Positions 22,693-30,135 of a stretch of DNA of 33,669 nt are shown here, piece after piece. The stretch spans positions 1-33,669 of the IMG/VR virus record IMGVR_UViG_3300042445_001385; one strand, 5' to 3'. Each line of letters opens with the position of its first letter. Position 1 is the first letter of the stretch. The stretch is from a virus. A program made the translations under genes and the position numbers. The notes under the pieces are model-generated. The model worked only from the letters and a program-made list of their open reading frames with translations. It made no database searches and had not been told where the DNA came from.

Positions 22693-23496
22693 ATGAAAGA
22701 AGAAGGCAAAAATTATTGCGATACATCCAAAGTGTATATTGCACCAATCACCAAAGATGTAGCAAAAGATATTATCGTAAAGAAACACTACACACACGCT
22801 TGGACAGCTTGTAGATACGCTTTGGGTATTTTCTATAAAATGGATGAATCCAATGCATTAGGTGAAGATAATAAATTAATTGGATGTTTGGTTTACGGAT
22901 TTCCGGTTGGAGCAAGAGCAGCAACTTCTATTTCTGATTTACTTACAAAAGATAACGTATTAGAATTAACTCGTCTTTATTGTGATGATGGGTATGGCTC
23001 TAACATCGAATCATACGCAATGGGACAATCATTCAAATGGTTTAGAGAAAACGATAAGGCTATTAAAGCACTTATTTCTTATGCAGATAATGGACAAGAA
23101 CATTTGGGTGGAATATATCAAGCAACAAATTGGATTTATCAGGGGTTAAATACTGATATTGCACTAATGCCAAATTATGGTATATCTTTATCAAATGACC
23201 CATTCAAATGGATTCATAGTAGGACTGTGTTTACAAAGTGGGGTAGTGGTAATTTAGAACATCTTCGTAGAGAAATTGGTAAGGATGGATATAAGCAATT
23301 TTGGAGAAGAGAAGAGCCACCAAAGCATAGATATCTTCAAATCGTTACAGCTGATAAGAAAGAAAAGAAAGCAATTATGAAAACTTTCAAACACGAAATC
23401 AGACCTTATCCAAAAGACACACGAGCGTTCAATAAAGATATTCAGGTGTGGGAAACAATTGCACCCGAATCAGAAATAGATGCCAAATTTTGGTAA
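22693..23496 (+). CDS. Mom-like DNA-modification enzyme (GNAT-type), copy 2
   Basis: This 267-residue paralogue of the preceding gene shares the same order of motifs: Lys31-His-Tyr-Thr, Val-Tyr-Gly-Phe-Pro (67-71), Val-Leu-Glu-Leu-Thr-Arg-Leu (89-95), Tyr-Gly-Ser-Asn-Ile-Glu-Ser (101-107), Ser-Tyr-Ala-Asp (129-132), and Tyr-Gln-Ala-Thr-Asn-Trp-Ile-Tyr-Gln-Gly (142-151). It differs at the first motif (Lys-His-Tyr-Thr-His against Asn-His-Tyr-Ser-Gly) and in the loop after the Trp motif, where it is longer. That suggests a different DNA target or added group rather than simple redundancy. It ends inside the next promoter: the -33 box overlaps its last codons. Confidence 0.75.
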   Translation: MKEEGKNYCDTSKVYIAPITKDVAKDIIVKKHYTHAWTACRYALGIFYKMDESNALGEDNKLIGCLVYGFPVGARAATSISDLLTKDNVLELTRLYCDDGYGSNIESYAMGQSFKWFRENDKAIKALISYADNGQEHLGGIYQATNWIYQGLNTDIALMPNYGISLSNDPFKWIHSRTVFTKWGSGNLEHLRREIGKDGYKQFWRREEPPKHRYLQIVTADKKEKKAIMKTFKHEIRPYPKDTRAFNKDIQVWETIAPESEIDAKFW

Positions 23497-23520
23497 TTTA
23501 AAATTAATTAGTTATATTTG
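23489..23520 (+). promoter_or_regulatory. Bacteroidota-type promoter, DUF4338-like gene (leaderless)
   Basis: TTTGG starts at 23489 within the 3' end of the second Mom-like gene, and TATATTTG is at 23513-23520. The gap is 20 nt. The ATG at 23525 is 4 nt downstream, so the message should lack a leader. Confidence 0.75.
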
Positions 23521-23524
23521 TAAT

Positions 23525-24751
23525 ATGAAATTTTGGAACACAGGCGAAGAAACAAACACAACCACATTTGATTATGATGTGATGAAAAGAAAGTTCATTG
23601 AAAATTTGGACTATCTTAAAGAAATGTCAGTAGAAGAACAAACTCTATATAAGAAGTGGATTGAGTGGAATGCTGATAGAGTTACGCATATGAAACGATT
23701 ACCTGCGTTACAATCATATTATGATTCATTGTGGAAGCCAGCTGATATCAACAATAAGGAATTAACTATTTCAGAAATTGAAGCATTAGACCCTTATGTA
23801 GAAATCGTGGAAGATGACCCGAAGGAATCAACTCGTTGGACTGAAATTCGTAAACTAATCCACACAATGGAGTTTTCTGCTAATCCTGGCAGAAACGTAA
23901 AGATATATGTTAAAGATAGAACAAGTGGAAAGATATTAGGACAGATTTGTTTAGGTTCTGATATTACTTCATTGGGAGTTAGAGATGAATATATAGGATG
24001 GACTAAAGAAGATAAGTTTGAGAAAGGTAAATTAAATTGTACATCTATTGCTACAACCATCGTATCAACTCAACCATTTGGTTATAACTTCTTAGGTGGT
24101 AAGTTAATAGCAGCATTATCAACTGCACCCGAAGTTAGAGCATATTGGAAAACCAAATATGATAACCCATTAGTTGGGGTAGGTACAACATCTTTATATG
24201 GCATTCATTCACAATATAATGGTATTCCTCATTTCAAAACATTGGGGGAATCCAAAGGTAAGATTTCTACAAAGCCAGATGATTCAGTTTACAATCCTTG
24301 GCATCAATGGATTAAAGAAAATCGTTCCGAATGGTATAAGACACATATTATGGATGAAAGAGAGCGTAATGGTGCTAATATGGGGTACGAAAAGAACGGA
24401 CCTGTAAGTGGAATTAAACAAAAGATTATTCAGGCAATTTTCAAAGAATTGGGAATCAAAGGAAACGCTTATGACCACGGATTCCAAAGAGGTGTGTATT
24501 TTGCACCAATATACCAAAATGGTAATGAATTCTTAAAATCGAACATCGAAGAAAAGGATTTAATCATTAATGAAAAGTTTGCTAAAGGAAACGAATATAC
24601 TACAAAATGGTGGAAGGATAAAGCCATCAAACGATATACAAAACTATACGATGAGGGTAGAATCAAACCCGAAGTATTATTCTATGTTGATTCCATTGGT
24701 ATGACATGGGAGCAAATGAAAGAAGCCTATTTAAAAGAGGTTGGTAGATAA
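23525..24751 (+). CDS. DUF4338 (Druantia DruA)-like protein
   Basis: The start at 23525 is set by the promoter; an upstream in-frame ATG at 23480 would overlap the -33 and -7 boxes. The 408-residue protein has a helical N-terminal part, then a domain with Phe-Ser-Ala-Asn-Pro-Gly-Arg-Asn-Val (117-125), Gly-Lys-Ile-Leu-Gly, Val-Arg-Asp-Glu-Tyr-Ile-Gly-Trp (152-159), Gln-Pro-Phe-Gly-Tyr-Asn (183-188), a Gly-Gly-Lys-Leu helix and Thr-Thr-Ser-Leu-Tyr-Gly (221-226). I read this as DUF4338, the domain of DruA in the Druantia anti-phage system. The Arg-Asp-x-x-Ile-Gly-Trp motif and the order of elements are also reminiscent of GNAT-like folds such as Mom. Its role in a phage is unknown; neighbours suggest DNA modification. 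Confidence 0.55.
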   Translation: MKFWNTGEETNTTTFDYDVMKRKFIENLDYLKEMSVEEQTLYKKWIEWNADRVTHMKRLPALQSYYDSLWKPADINNKELTISEIEALDPYVEIVEDDPKESTRWTEIRKLIHTMEFSANPGRNVKIYVKDRTSGKILGQICLGSDITSLGVRDEYIGWTKEDKFEKGKLNCTSIATTIVSTQPFGYNFLGGKLIAALSTAPEVRAYWKTKYDNPLVGVGTTSLYGIHSQYNGIPHFKTLGESKGKISTKPDDSVYNPWHQWIKENRSEWYKTHIMDERERNGANMGYEKNGPVSGIKQKIIQAIFKELGIKGNAYDHGFQRGVYFAPIYQNGNEFLKSNIEEKDLIINEKFAKGNEYTTKWWKDKAIKRYTKLYDEGRIKPEVLFYVDSIGMTWEQMKEAYLKEVGR

Positions 24752-24776
24752 CTCATTGATTATCAACCTGTTATAT

Positions 24777-24814
24777 AAAATATCCCTAATTATTTGGTAG
24801 TTTGGGATATTTTT
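24777..24814 (+). terminator. Rho-independent-like terminator overlapping next promoter
   Basis: AAAATATCCC (24777-24786) and GGGATATTTT (24804-24813) form a perfect 10-bp stem with an A-run before and T-run after, as in a bidirectional terminator. The 17-nt loop holds the TTTGG -33 box of the next promoter. Confidence 0.65.
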
Positions 24815-24824
24815 CGTATCTTTA
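24793..24824 (+). promoter_or_regulatory. Bacteroidota-type promoter, DUF262-HNH gene
   Basis: TTTGG starts at 24793 and TATCTTTA is at 24817-24824, gap 20 nt, preceded by TTCG as at two other promoters here. The leader is about 75 nt before the ATG at 24908. Confidence 0.65.
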
Positions 24825-24830
24825 CATAGT

Positions 24831-24907
24831 AAACAATTTATAAGTGTTGCTAAATGTTGGGTTACTATTACTCAATTGACCAACGCTTTAACATTAAAAC
24901 ATAAAAT
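24831..24907 (+). promoter_or_regulatory. Structured leader of DUF262-HNH gene
   Basis: The leader can fold: GTTGG (24856-24860) pairs with CCAAC (24880-24884), and AATGTT (about 24853-24858) can pair with AACATT (about 24891-24896) as an outer or competing stem. Such a leader is unusual here because other promoters sit close to their genes. Function is unknown. Confidence 0.35.
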
Positions 24908-26389
24908 ATGTATTTAAACTGCGAAAACGCCGAAAAGCAATTCGGACAAACACAAGACCCAATATCACACAATGGTGATATTTCAGTTCAATTTTTAAAA
25001 GATGCACATGGTGTATCATTAGAAACAGGTGCTAGAGAGTACCAAAGAGAGAAAGTTGCAAGGTTAGATTGGAAGCAAGCAATTATTCTTACAATTCTTT
25101 CAAAGAGCTACGCTCGTATTCCACAAATTCACATTAGAGTAATACCAACCGAAGGTGGTGGGTTTAGATTTGAAATCGTTGATGGACAACAACGTGTTAG
25201 TGCTCCATTGGATTTCATTGATGGTAAATTTAAATTACCAATAGATGATGCATATATTATAGATGGTATGGATTGTCGTGGTTGTGATATTAAAACAATT
25301 AAAAGTAAATTTCCAAAACTTTATTCTAAAATAATGGAATATCGTATATCTTGTTTATGGTATGAAAATTTGGAAGATGATATGATTTCAGATTTGTTTG
25401 TAAACATATTGAATAATGTGAATGATATGAAAGAGCAGGAAATACGAAACGCTGTTCGTGGTTTATTATCATCTTATATTCGTGATACTGCAAGGTTTGA
25501 GGAAATGCATGATTTATTTGAAAGACAAACTATTATCACCGATAAGAGAGGTAATAAGACTAAAGATGTACTTAAACATTTTTCACCATCATTTGCTTTA
25601 AAAGGTAGAATGGAAGTTGATGAATGGTTTTCCGAAATTATATTTTTGAAAAAGCACGGATTTGAAAATGGCGTAACACCCGCCGCACTTACAAAGTGGG
25701 TTAAGGATATACAAAGAGGTAGTGGCGATTTTACGAAAAAAGTTTTATTCAATAAGTTTAAGAAAGAAATGGATGAGTTATTGGATTTTTCTTATAAAGT
25801 AATTACATCGGTTGAAAAAATACACAAAGATAAGCTAACACCTTGGTTATCTATGATACTTGTACTTTACGCAGATTCATTGAGAAATCAATCATATGCG
25901 GTTGATGTAAAAAAATATACAAAGAAGTTCTTTGAAGTATATAGAAAATGGAGTAATACGAATGATAAATTGTATATGAATGAAACGATGTTAAATGGTA
26001 ATCAAATGCAACCATTTAATGAGTTATTCGGTGGTAAAAACAAAAATGCAATTGGCACAATTTGTTGGGTTCTTAATAAAGAAAAAGATGCTGATAAAAC
26101 CCAATTTGGCGATGTTGACTCATTCGGTTTGTTAGCATTAGACCCCAAAGAAACATTTAGTGAAGCTCAAATCCTACAAAAATGGGAAGAGCAAGATGGT
26201 AAATGCTTTTATACAGGTGAAGAACTTGAAAGAAATGAATTAGCAGGAGACCACCACATTCCTAGAAGTTGGGGAATTGCTAAGGGTGGTGTTACCGAAT
26301 ATAATAATTTGCGTGTAACTTCAAAATCTTTAAATTTGAAGAAAGGCGCTAGGCATGGTGATGAGTTTTTATCCGAATTAAAAAAATAA
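24908..26389 (+). CDS. DUF262-HNH nuclease (GmrSD-like layout)
   Basis: This 493-residue protein joins two domains. The N-terminal DUF262 domain has Arg-Glu-Tyr-Gln-Arg-Glu (43-48), a helix with Ile-Leu-Ser-Lys (63-66) and the signature Asp92-Gly-Gln-Gln-Arg96. These belong to a ParB/Srx-type NTP-binding fold found in type IV restriction enzymes such as GmrSD. The C-terminal HNH domain has Cys433-Phe-Tyr-Thr-Gly, Asp448-His-His-Ile-Pro-Arg-Ser and Asn467, the metal and catalytic residues of HNH nucleases. A helical linker joins them. GmrSD cuts modified phage DNA; a phage version could act on host or rival DNA, or be held back by the phage's own modification. It has its own promoter and leader, so it can be expressed apart from the genes upstream. 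Confidence 0.7.
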   Translation: MYLNCENAEKQFGQTQDPISHNGDISVQFLKDAHGVSLETGAREYQREKVARLDWKQAIILTILSKSYARIPQIHIRVIPTEGGGFRFEIVDGQQRVSAPLDFIDGKFKLPIDDAYIIDGMDCRGCDIKTIKSKFPKLYSKIMEYRISCLWYENLEDDMISDLFVNILNNVNDMKEQEIRNAVRGLLSSYIRDTARFEEMHDLFERQTIITDKRGNKTKDVLKHFSPSFALKGRMEVDEWFSEIIFLKKHGFENGVTPAALTKWVKDIQRGSGDFTKKVLFNKFKKEMDELLDFSYKVITSVEKIHKDKLTPWLSMILVLYADSLRNQSYAVDVKKYTKKFFEVYRKWSNTNDKLYMNETMLNGNQMQPFNELFGGKNKNAIGTICWVLNKEKDADKTQFGDVDSFGLLALDPKETFSEAQILQKWEEQDGKCFYTGEELERNELAGDHHIPRSWGIAKGGVTEYNNLRVTSKSLNLKKGARHGDEFLSELKK

Positions 26390-26392
26390 TAG

Positions 26393-27505
26393 ATGAATTT
26401 TTGGGAAAGTATAGATTATAATAAAGCAAGGAAAGTGTTGGTGATACCTAATATCACCAACTCTTCCAATATTGAAAAGGATTCTTTTGTGGATGTTATA
26501 TACAATCATATAAAATCATTGGAATCGCATGGAGAATTCTTTTGGAATATTATATTACCACAACCCGTTAAGAAATTAAATCTAATAAATGTAAAGCAAC
26601 ACATACTTCAATTTTCAGGCGATATGATTAAAATGAGAACATATCCACCCGATATGAATCGTTTGTTGGAAACATTAGAATATGATGTAATATATTCTCA
26701 TTTGCCCGATTGGCCGCAAGTTGGTAGATATAAGAACGATTTCAAAACCAATGTAATTGGATATTGTCATTGGTGGGAAATGAAATCTTGCAATGCAGAA
26801 GATAGAAAAAACAAATGGAGATGGATGCCGATTGAATTATTGGGGGTATCTCAAATGGAAACTTGCTTCTTAAATACGCAAGAACAAAAAGATAGAGTTT
26901 TAGAAGAAGCAAAATTATGGTTCAATGATTTGTTTATTCAAAAATTAAGTAGTATATTAGTAGTATGGAATTTAGGAATAGATGTTACAAAAATCATCGA
27001 ATCGCCTAAACCAAAAGAAAAGGTTATTGTATTCAATCATAGGGCAGCTGCATATAAAGGATATCCATCGTTTATTAAGTTGATGGAAGAGTATAGAGGA
27101 CGTAGACAAGATTTCAAAGTTTGGGTGCCTCAATTGGATGGTAAGCCTGAATTTGGTTGGATTGATAATACCAAAGTAGCTAAGCATGATTATTATAAAA
27201 AGTTACAATCTTGCTCCGTTGGAATTCAAATGAGGCAGACTAATTATGGTTGGAGTGTAGCGGCTACCGATTGTATGATGAATGGAACTCCTATGATATT
27301 TCAGGAATCAGATTGTTACAAAGAGATAGACCCAAATGGGTTGTTCTTTAAATATAAAAAGGATTTGTTTGATATGTTAGATAAAATATTAGATGATGAA
27401 AATCATAGATTACAATTATCTAATAAAGCAATTGAGAGAGCAAAGGCGCTATCTGAAAACGATAGTAGGATGATTAAAATATTAAACGAAAAACTAAGAG
27501 GATAA
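26393..27505 (+). CDS. GT-B glycosyltransferase (GT4-like)
   Basis: This 370-residue protein has a two-Rossmann (GT-B) layout. The C-terminal half carries Val-Ile-Val-Phe-Asn-His-Arg-Ala-Ala-Ala-Tyr-Lys-Gly-Tyr (about 211-224), a strand Phe-Lys-Val-Trp-Val-Pro, and Cys-Ser-Val-Gly-Ile-Gln-Met-Arg followed by Gly-Trp-Ser-Val-Ala-Ala-Thr-Asp-Cys-Met-Met-Asn-Gly-Thr-Pro. That is where GT4 enzymes bind the nucleotide sugar. It starts 3 nt after the DUF262-HNH gene, and its stop overlaps the gp43 start. In T4-like phages GT-B enzymes glucosylate DNA, so a base-modifying role is plausible. Protein or surface-glycan modification cannot be excluded. Confidence 0.6.
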   Translation: MNFWESIDYNKARKVLVIPNITNSSNIEKDSFVDVIYNHIKSLESHGEFFWNIILPQPVKKLNLINVKQHILQFSGDMIKMRTYPPDMNRLLETLEYDVIYSHLPDWPQVGRYKNDFKTNVIGYCHWWEMKSCNAEDRKNKWRWMPIELLGVSQMETCFLNTQEQKDRVLEEAKLWFNDLFIQKLSSILVVWNLGIDVTKIIESPKPKEKVIVFNHRAAAYKGYPSFIKLMEEYRGRRQDFKVWVPQLDGKPEFGWIDNTKVAKHDYYKKLQSCSVGIQMRQTNYGWSVAATDCMMNGTPMIFQESDCYKEIDPNGLFFKYKKDLFDMLDKILDDENHRLQLSNKAIERAKALSENDSRMIKILNEKLRG

Positions 27506-30066
27506 TGTATCAAAATATTTATTACGAAAGGCAAAAGAATTTAATTCATCTATGGGATGATAAAAGTGGATATCAAACATTCCCATATCGAAAGTATGCG
27601 TACAAACGAGATACACATGGTGAGTATCTTTCTATGTATGGTGATAAACTAAGCAAAGTTGGTAAGTGGGAAAAAGAAGATGCCGAAGATTTATTTGAAT
27701 CGGATGTTCCCGAAACAACGAGAGTTTTGGTAGATATATACGAAAATGATTTACCATCGAAAGGACATAGAGTTCTCACATTTGATATTGAGGTAGAGAT
27801 GATATCAGGTCTACCAAACACAAAAGATGCAAAGAATGAAATTACGGCAATTGCTGCACATGATGGAGCAACAAAGCTGTATGATGTATTCGTATTAGAT
27901 AAAGAACGTAAGGTTAAGAATAAAGCCAAAAACTTTAATAAAGATGGTAGAGAAGTTACTCTTCATATATTCGATAATGAAAGAAATCTATTACAGGCAT
28001 TCCTTAATTATTACGAAGAAGTAAACCCAACAATTCTAACGGGTTGGAATATTGACTTCTTTGATATTCCCTATTTGTATAACCGATTAAAGAATGTATG
28101 TGGCGAAGGACATGCTAAACGATTATCACCGATAGGACAGGCATTTTGGTCACCATATAGAGAAAAGTTTAGTTTTGGTGGTGTATCTATTTTGGATTAT
28201 ATCAATCTATATAAAACATACACATATTCATTAGAAGCATCTTATACCTTAAATTATATTGCTACAAAAGAATTGGGTAGAGGTAAGATTGAGTACGAAG
28301 GAAGTTTAGATGATTTATTCGAAAACGATTTGGAAAAGTTTATTGAGTACAACATTGTCGATGTGGACTTAGTTGTATCGATGGATGATAAACTTCAATT
28401 TATTGAATTATGTAGAGCCGTTTGTCACGCCGGATATGTACCATATGAAGATTACATTTATTCATCAAAGTGGTTAGAAGGAGCTTGTTTAGGATATCTT
28501 AAAAAGAAAGGATTGGTAGCAACCAATAAACCACGAGATAGGAAAGAAAGAATGCAGGCTCTTAGAGATAACAACCAAGAGAAGTTTATTGGAGCATATG
28601 TAAAAGAACCTATTGTTGGTAAGTATGATTGGATTTATGATTTGGATTTAACATCCCTATACCCATCAATTATTATGACCCTAAATATCAGTCCCGAAAC
28701 CAAAGTTGGTAAGATTGAAAATTGGGATGCAGAGGCTAATATTAAAGGATTAGATACGACATATAAGTTAGTGGGTAAGGATGGCGATGAGTACTCATAT
28801 ACGACTCAGGAACTGAAGGAAGTTATCAAAGATAGTAATTTAGGTGTTGCGGCAAATGGGGTTCTATATACACAGGATAAGAAGGGTCTTATCGCTGATA
28901 TTTTAAATGATTGGTTTGAAAAGCGTGTTGAGTTTAGAAAATTAGAAAAACAATATGGTGAAGCGGGTGATACGGAGAAATATGACTTTTATGCTAAAAG
29001 GCAGCTTGTTCAGAAGATTCTTCTTAATTCTATGTATGGTGTTCTTGGCCTTCCTGCCTTTCGGTTTTACGATATTGATAATGCAGAGGCAGTTACGGTT
29101 ACGGGTCAAACTGTTATTAAGAAAACGGCGGAGATGGCAAATAGAAAATATTGGAAAGAATTAGGAACAACCGATGACTACAATGTCTATATTGATACGG
29201 ATTCAATCTATATGATGGCAGAGCCTTTGGTAAAACATAGATACCCAGATTATAAGACATTCGATGAGAAGAGAATGGCAGTTGAAGTGGATAACATCGC
29301 AACTGAAACACAAACATTCTTAAATTCATTCTATGATATGTTGGCTGAAAGATTCTTCTTTATTCCAAAAGAGAAACATCGTTTTGAGATTAAGAAAGAA
29401 TATATCAGTAAAGCAGGATTTTGGGTAGCAAAGAAGAGATACGCTCAATGGATGGTATTAAAAAATGGTATTCCATGCGATAAGTTAGATGTTAAAGGAT
29501 TGGATGTAGTTCGTTCATCTTTCCCCAAAGCATTTCAGGACCAAATGAGTGGTATGTTGAAAGATATCCTTATGGGTAAAGATAATGAGTATGTTGATAC
29601 AAAGTTATTAGCATTTAAAGCTAGTATGATTAATTTGCCGGTTAATAAGATAGCAAAGGGTGGAGCAATTAAAGAGTTAAGTAAATATGATAATGGTACT
29701 TGGAGAAAAGATAGTGGGTTATCAATTGCATCTTTTGAAAAAGGAACACCTGCGCACGTTAAAGCTGGAATTACTTATAATCGATTATTAAAGTTCTTTA
29801 ATGCACCATATAAGCACGAACCAATTAGAGATGGTGATAAAGTAAAATGGGTATATCTTAAAAATAATCCGTTGGGGTTGGAGACTGTGGCGTTTAAGGA
29901 TTATAATGACCCGAAGGAAATTATGGATTTCGTAGAACAATACATTGATAGAGATAAATTATATGTATCGGATATGGAAAATAAGGTAGATGATTTCTAT
30001 ACCGCACTTAAATGGCAGAAAGCTTCAACTGAAGCCCTAACTGCGAAAAAGTTTTTCTCATTTTAA
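27505..30066 (+). CDS. 43: DNA polymerase, family B (gp43)
   Basis: This 853-residue replicase has a 3'-5' exonuclease and a polymerase. Exo I is Phe-Asp94-Ile-Glu96. Exo II is Gly-Trp-Asn-Ile-Asp-Phe-Phe-Asp (about 178-185). Exo III is Tyr-Asn-Ile-Val-Asp (about 284-288). Polymerase motif A is Asp-Leu-Thr-Ser-Leu-Tyr-Pro-Ser (about 380-390), motif B Lys-x3-Asn-Ser-Met-Tyr-Gly, motif C Tyr-Ile-Asp-Thr-Asp-Ser (about 561-567), and Lys-Lys-Arg-Tyr follows. All catalytic acids are present, so it should be active with proofreading. The C-terminus ends Lys-Lys-Phe-Phe-Ser-Phe, like the clamp-binding tail of T4 gp43. It is coupled to the glycosyltransferase upstream (TAATG) and followed by its clamp. 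Confidence 0.95.
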   Translation: MYQNIYYERQKNLIHLWDDKSGYQTFPYRKYAYKRDTHGEYLSMYGDKLSKVGKWEKEDAEDLFESDVPETTRVLVDIYENDLPSKGHRVLTFDIEVEMISGLPNTKDAKNEITAIAAHDGATKLYDVFVLDKERKVKNKAKNFNKDGREVTLHIFDNERNLLQAFLNYYEEVNPTILTGWNIDFFDIPYLYNRLKNVCGEGHAKRLSPIGQAFWSPYREKFSFGGVSILDYINLYKTYTYSLEASYTLNYIATKELGRGKIEYEGSLDDLFENDLEKFIEYNIVDVDLVVSMDDKLQFIELCRAVCHAGYVPYEDYIYSSKWLEGACLGYLKKKGLVATNKPRDRKERMQALRDNNQEKFIGAYVKEPIVGKYDWIYDLDLTSLYPSIIMTLNISPETKVGKIENWDAEANIKGLDTTYKLVGKDGDEYSYTTQELKEVIKDSNLGVAANGVLYTQDKKGLIADILNDWFEKRVEFRKLEKQYGEAGDTEKYDFYAKRQLVQKILLNSMYGVLGLPAFRFYDIDNAEAVTVTGQTVIKKTAEMANRKYWKELGTTDDYNVYIDTDSIYMMAEPLVKHRYPDYKTFDEKRMAVEVDNIATETQTFLNSFYDMLAERFFFIPKEKHRFEIKKEYISKAGFWVAKKRYAQWMVLKNGIPCDKLDVKGLDVVRSSFPKAFQDQMSGMLKDILMGKDNEYVDTKLLAFKASMINLPVNKIAKGGAIKELSKYDNGTWRKDSGLSIASFEKGTPAHVKAGITYNRLLKFFNAPYKHEPIRDGDKVKWVYLKNNPLGLETVAFKDYNDPKEIMDFVEQYIDRDKLYVSDMENKVDDFYTALKWQKASTEALTAKKFFSF

Positions 30067-30098
30067 TTTGGAACATTCGAAATATTTTCGTATATTTA
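30067..30098 (+). promoter_or_regulatory. Bacteroidota-type promoter, clamp operon
   Basis: TTTGG starts at 30067, right after the gp43 stop, and TATATTTA is at 30091-30098 with a 20-nt gap. A small hairpin (CGAAA-TAT-TTTCG, 30078-30090) lies in the spacer. The leader to ATG 30136 is about 30 nt. Confidence 0.7.
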
Positions 30099-30135
30099 CA
30101 CAATAACAATAAAAATAAAATTTAAAAATTAGATT

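Noticed and set aside
23480-23524. Longer DUF4338-like start at 23480
   Set aside because: It would place the -33 and -7 promoter boxes inside the coding sequence; the ATG at 23525 follows the promoter directly.
28955-29164. Short + strand frames inside large genes (also 16932-17141 and 24198-24407)
   Set aside because: They overlap essential genes in another frame, their translations match no family, and their start regions lack the local context.
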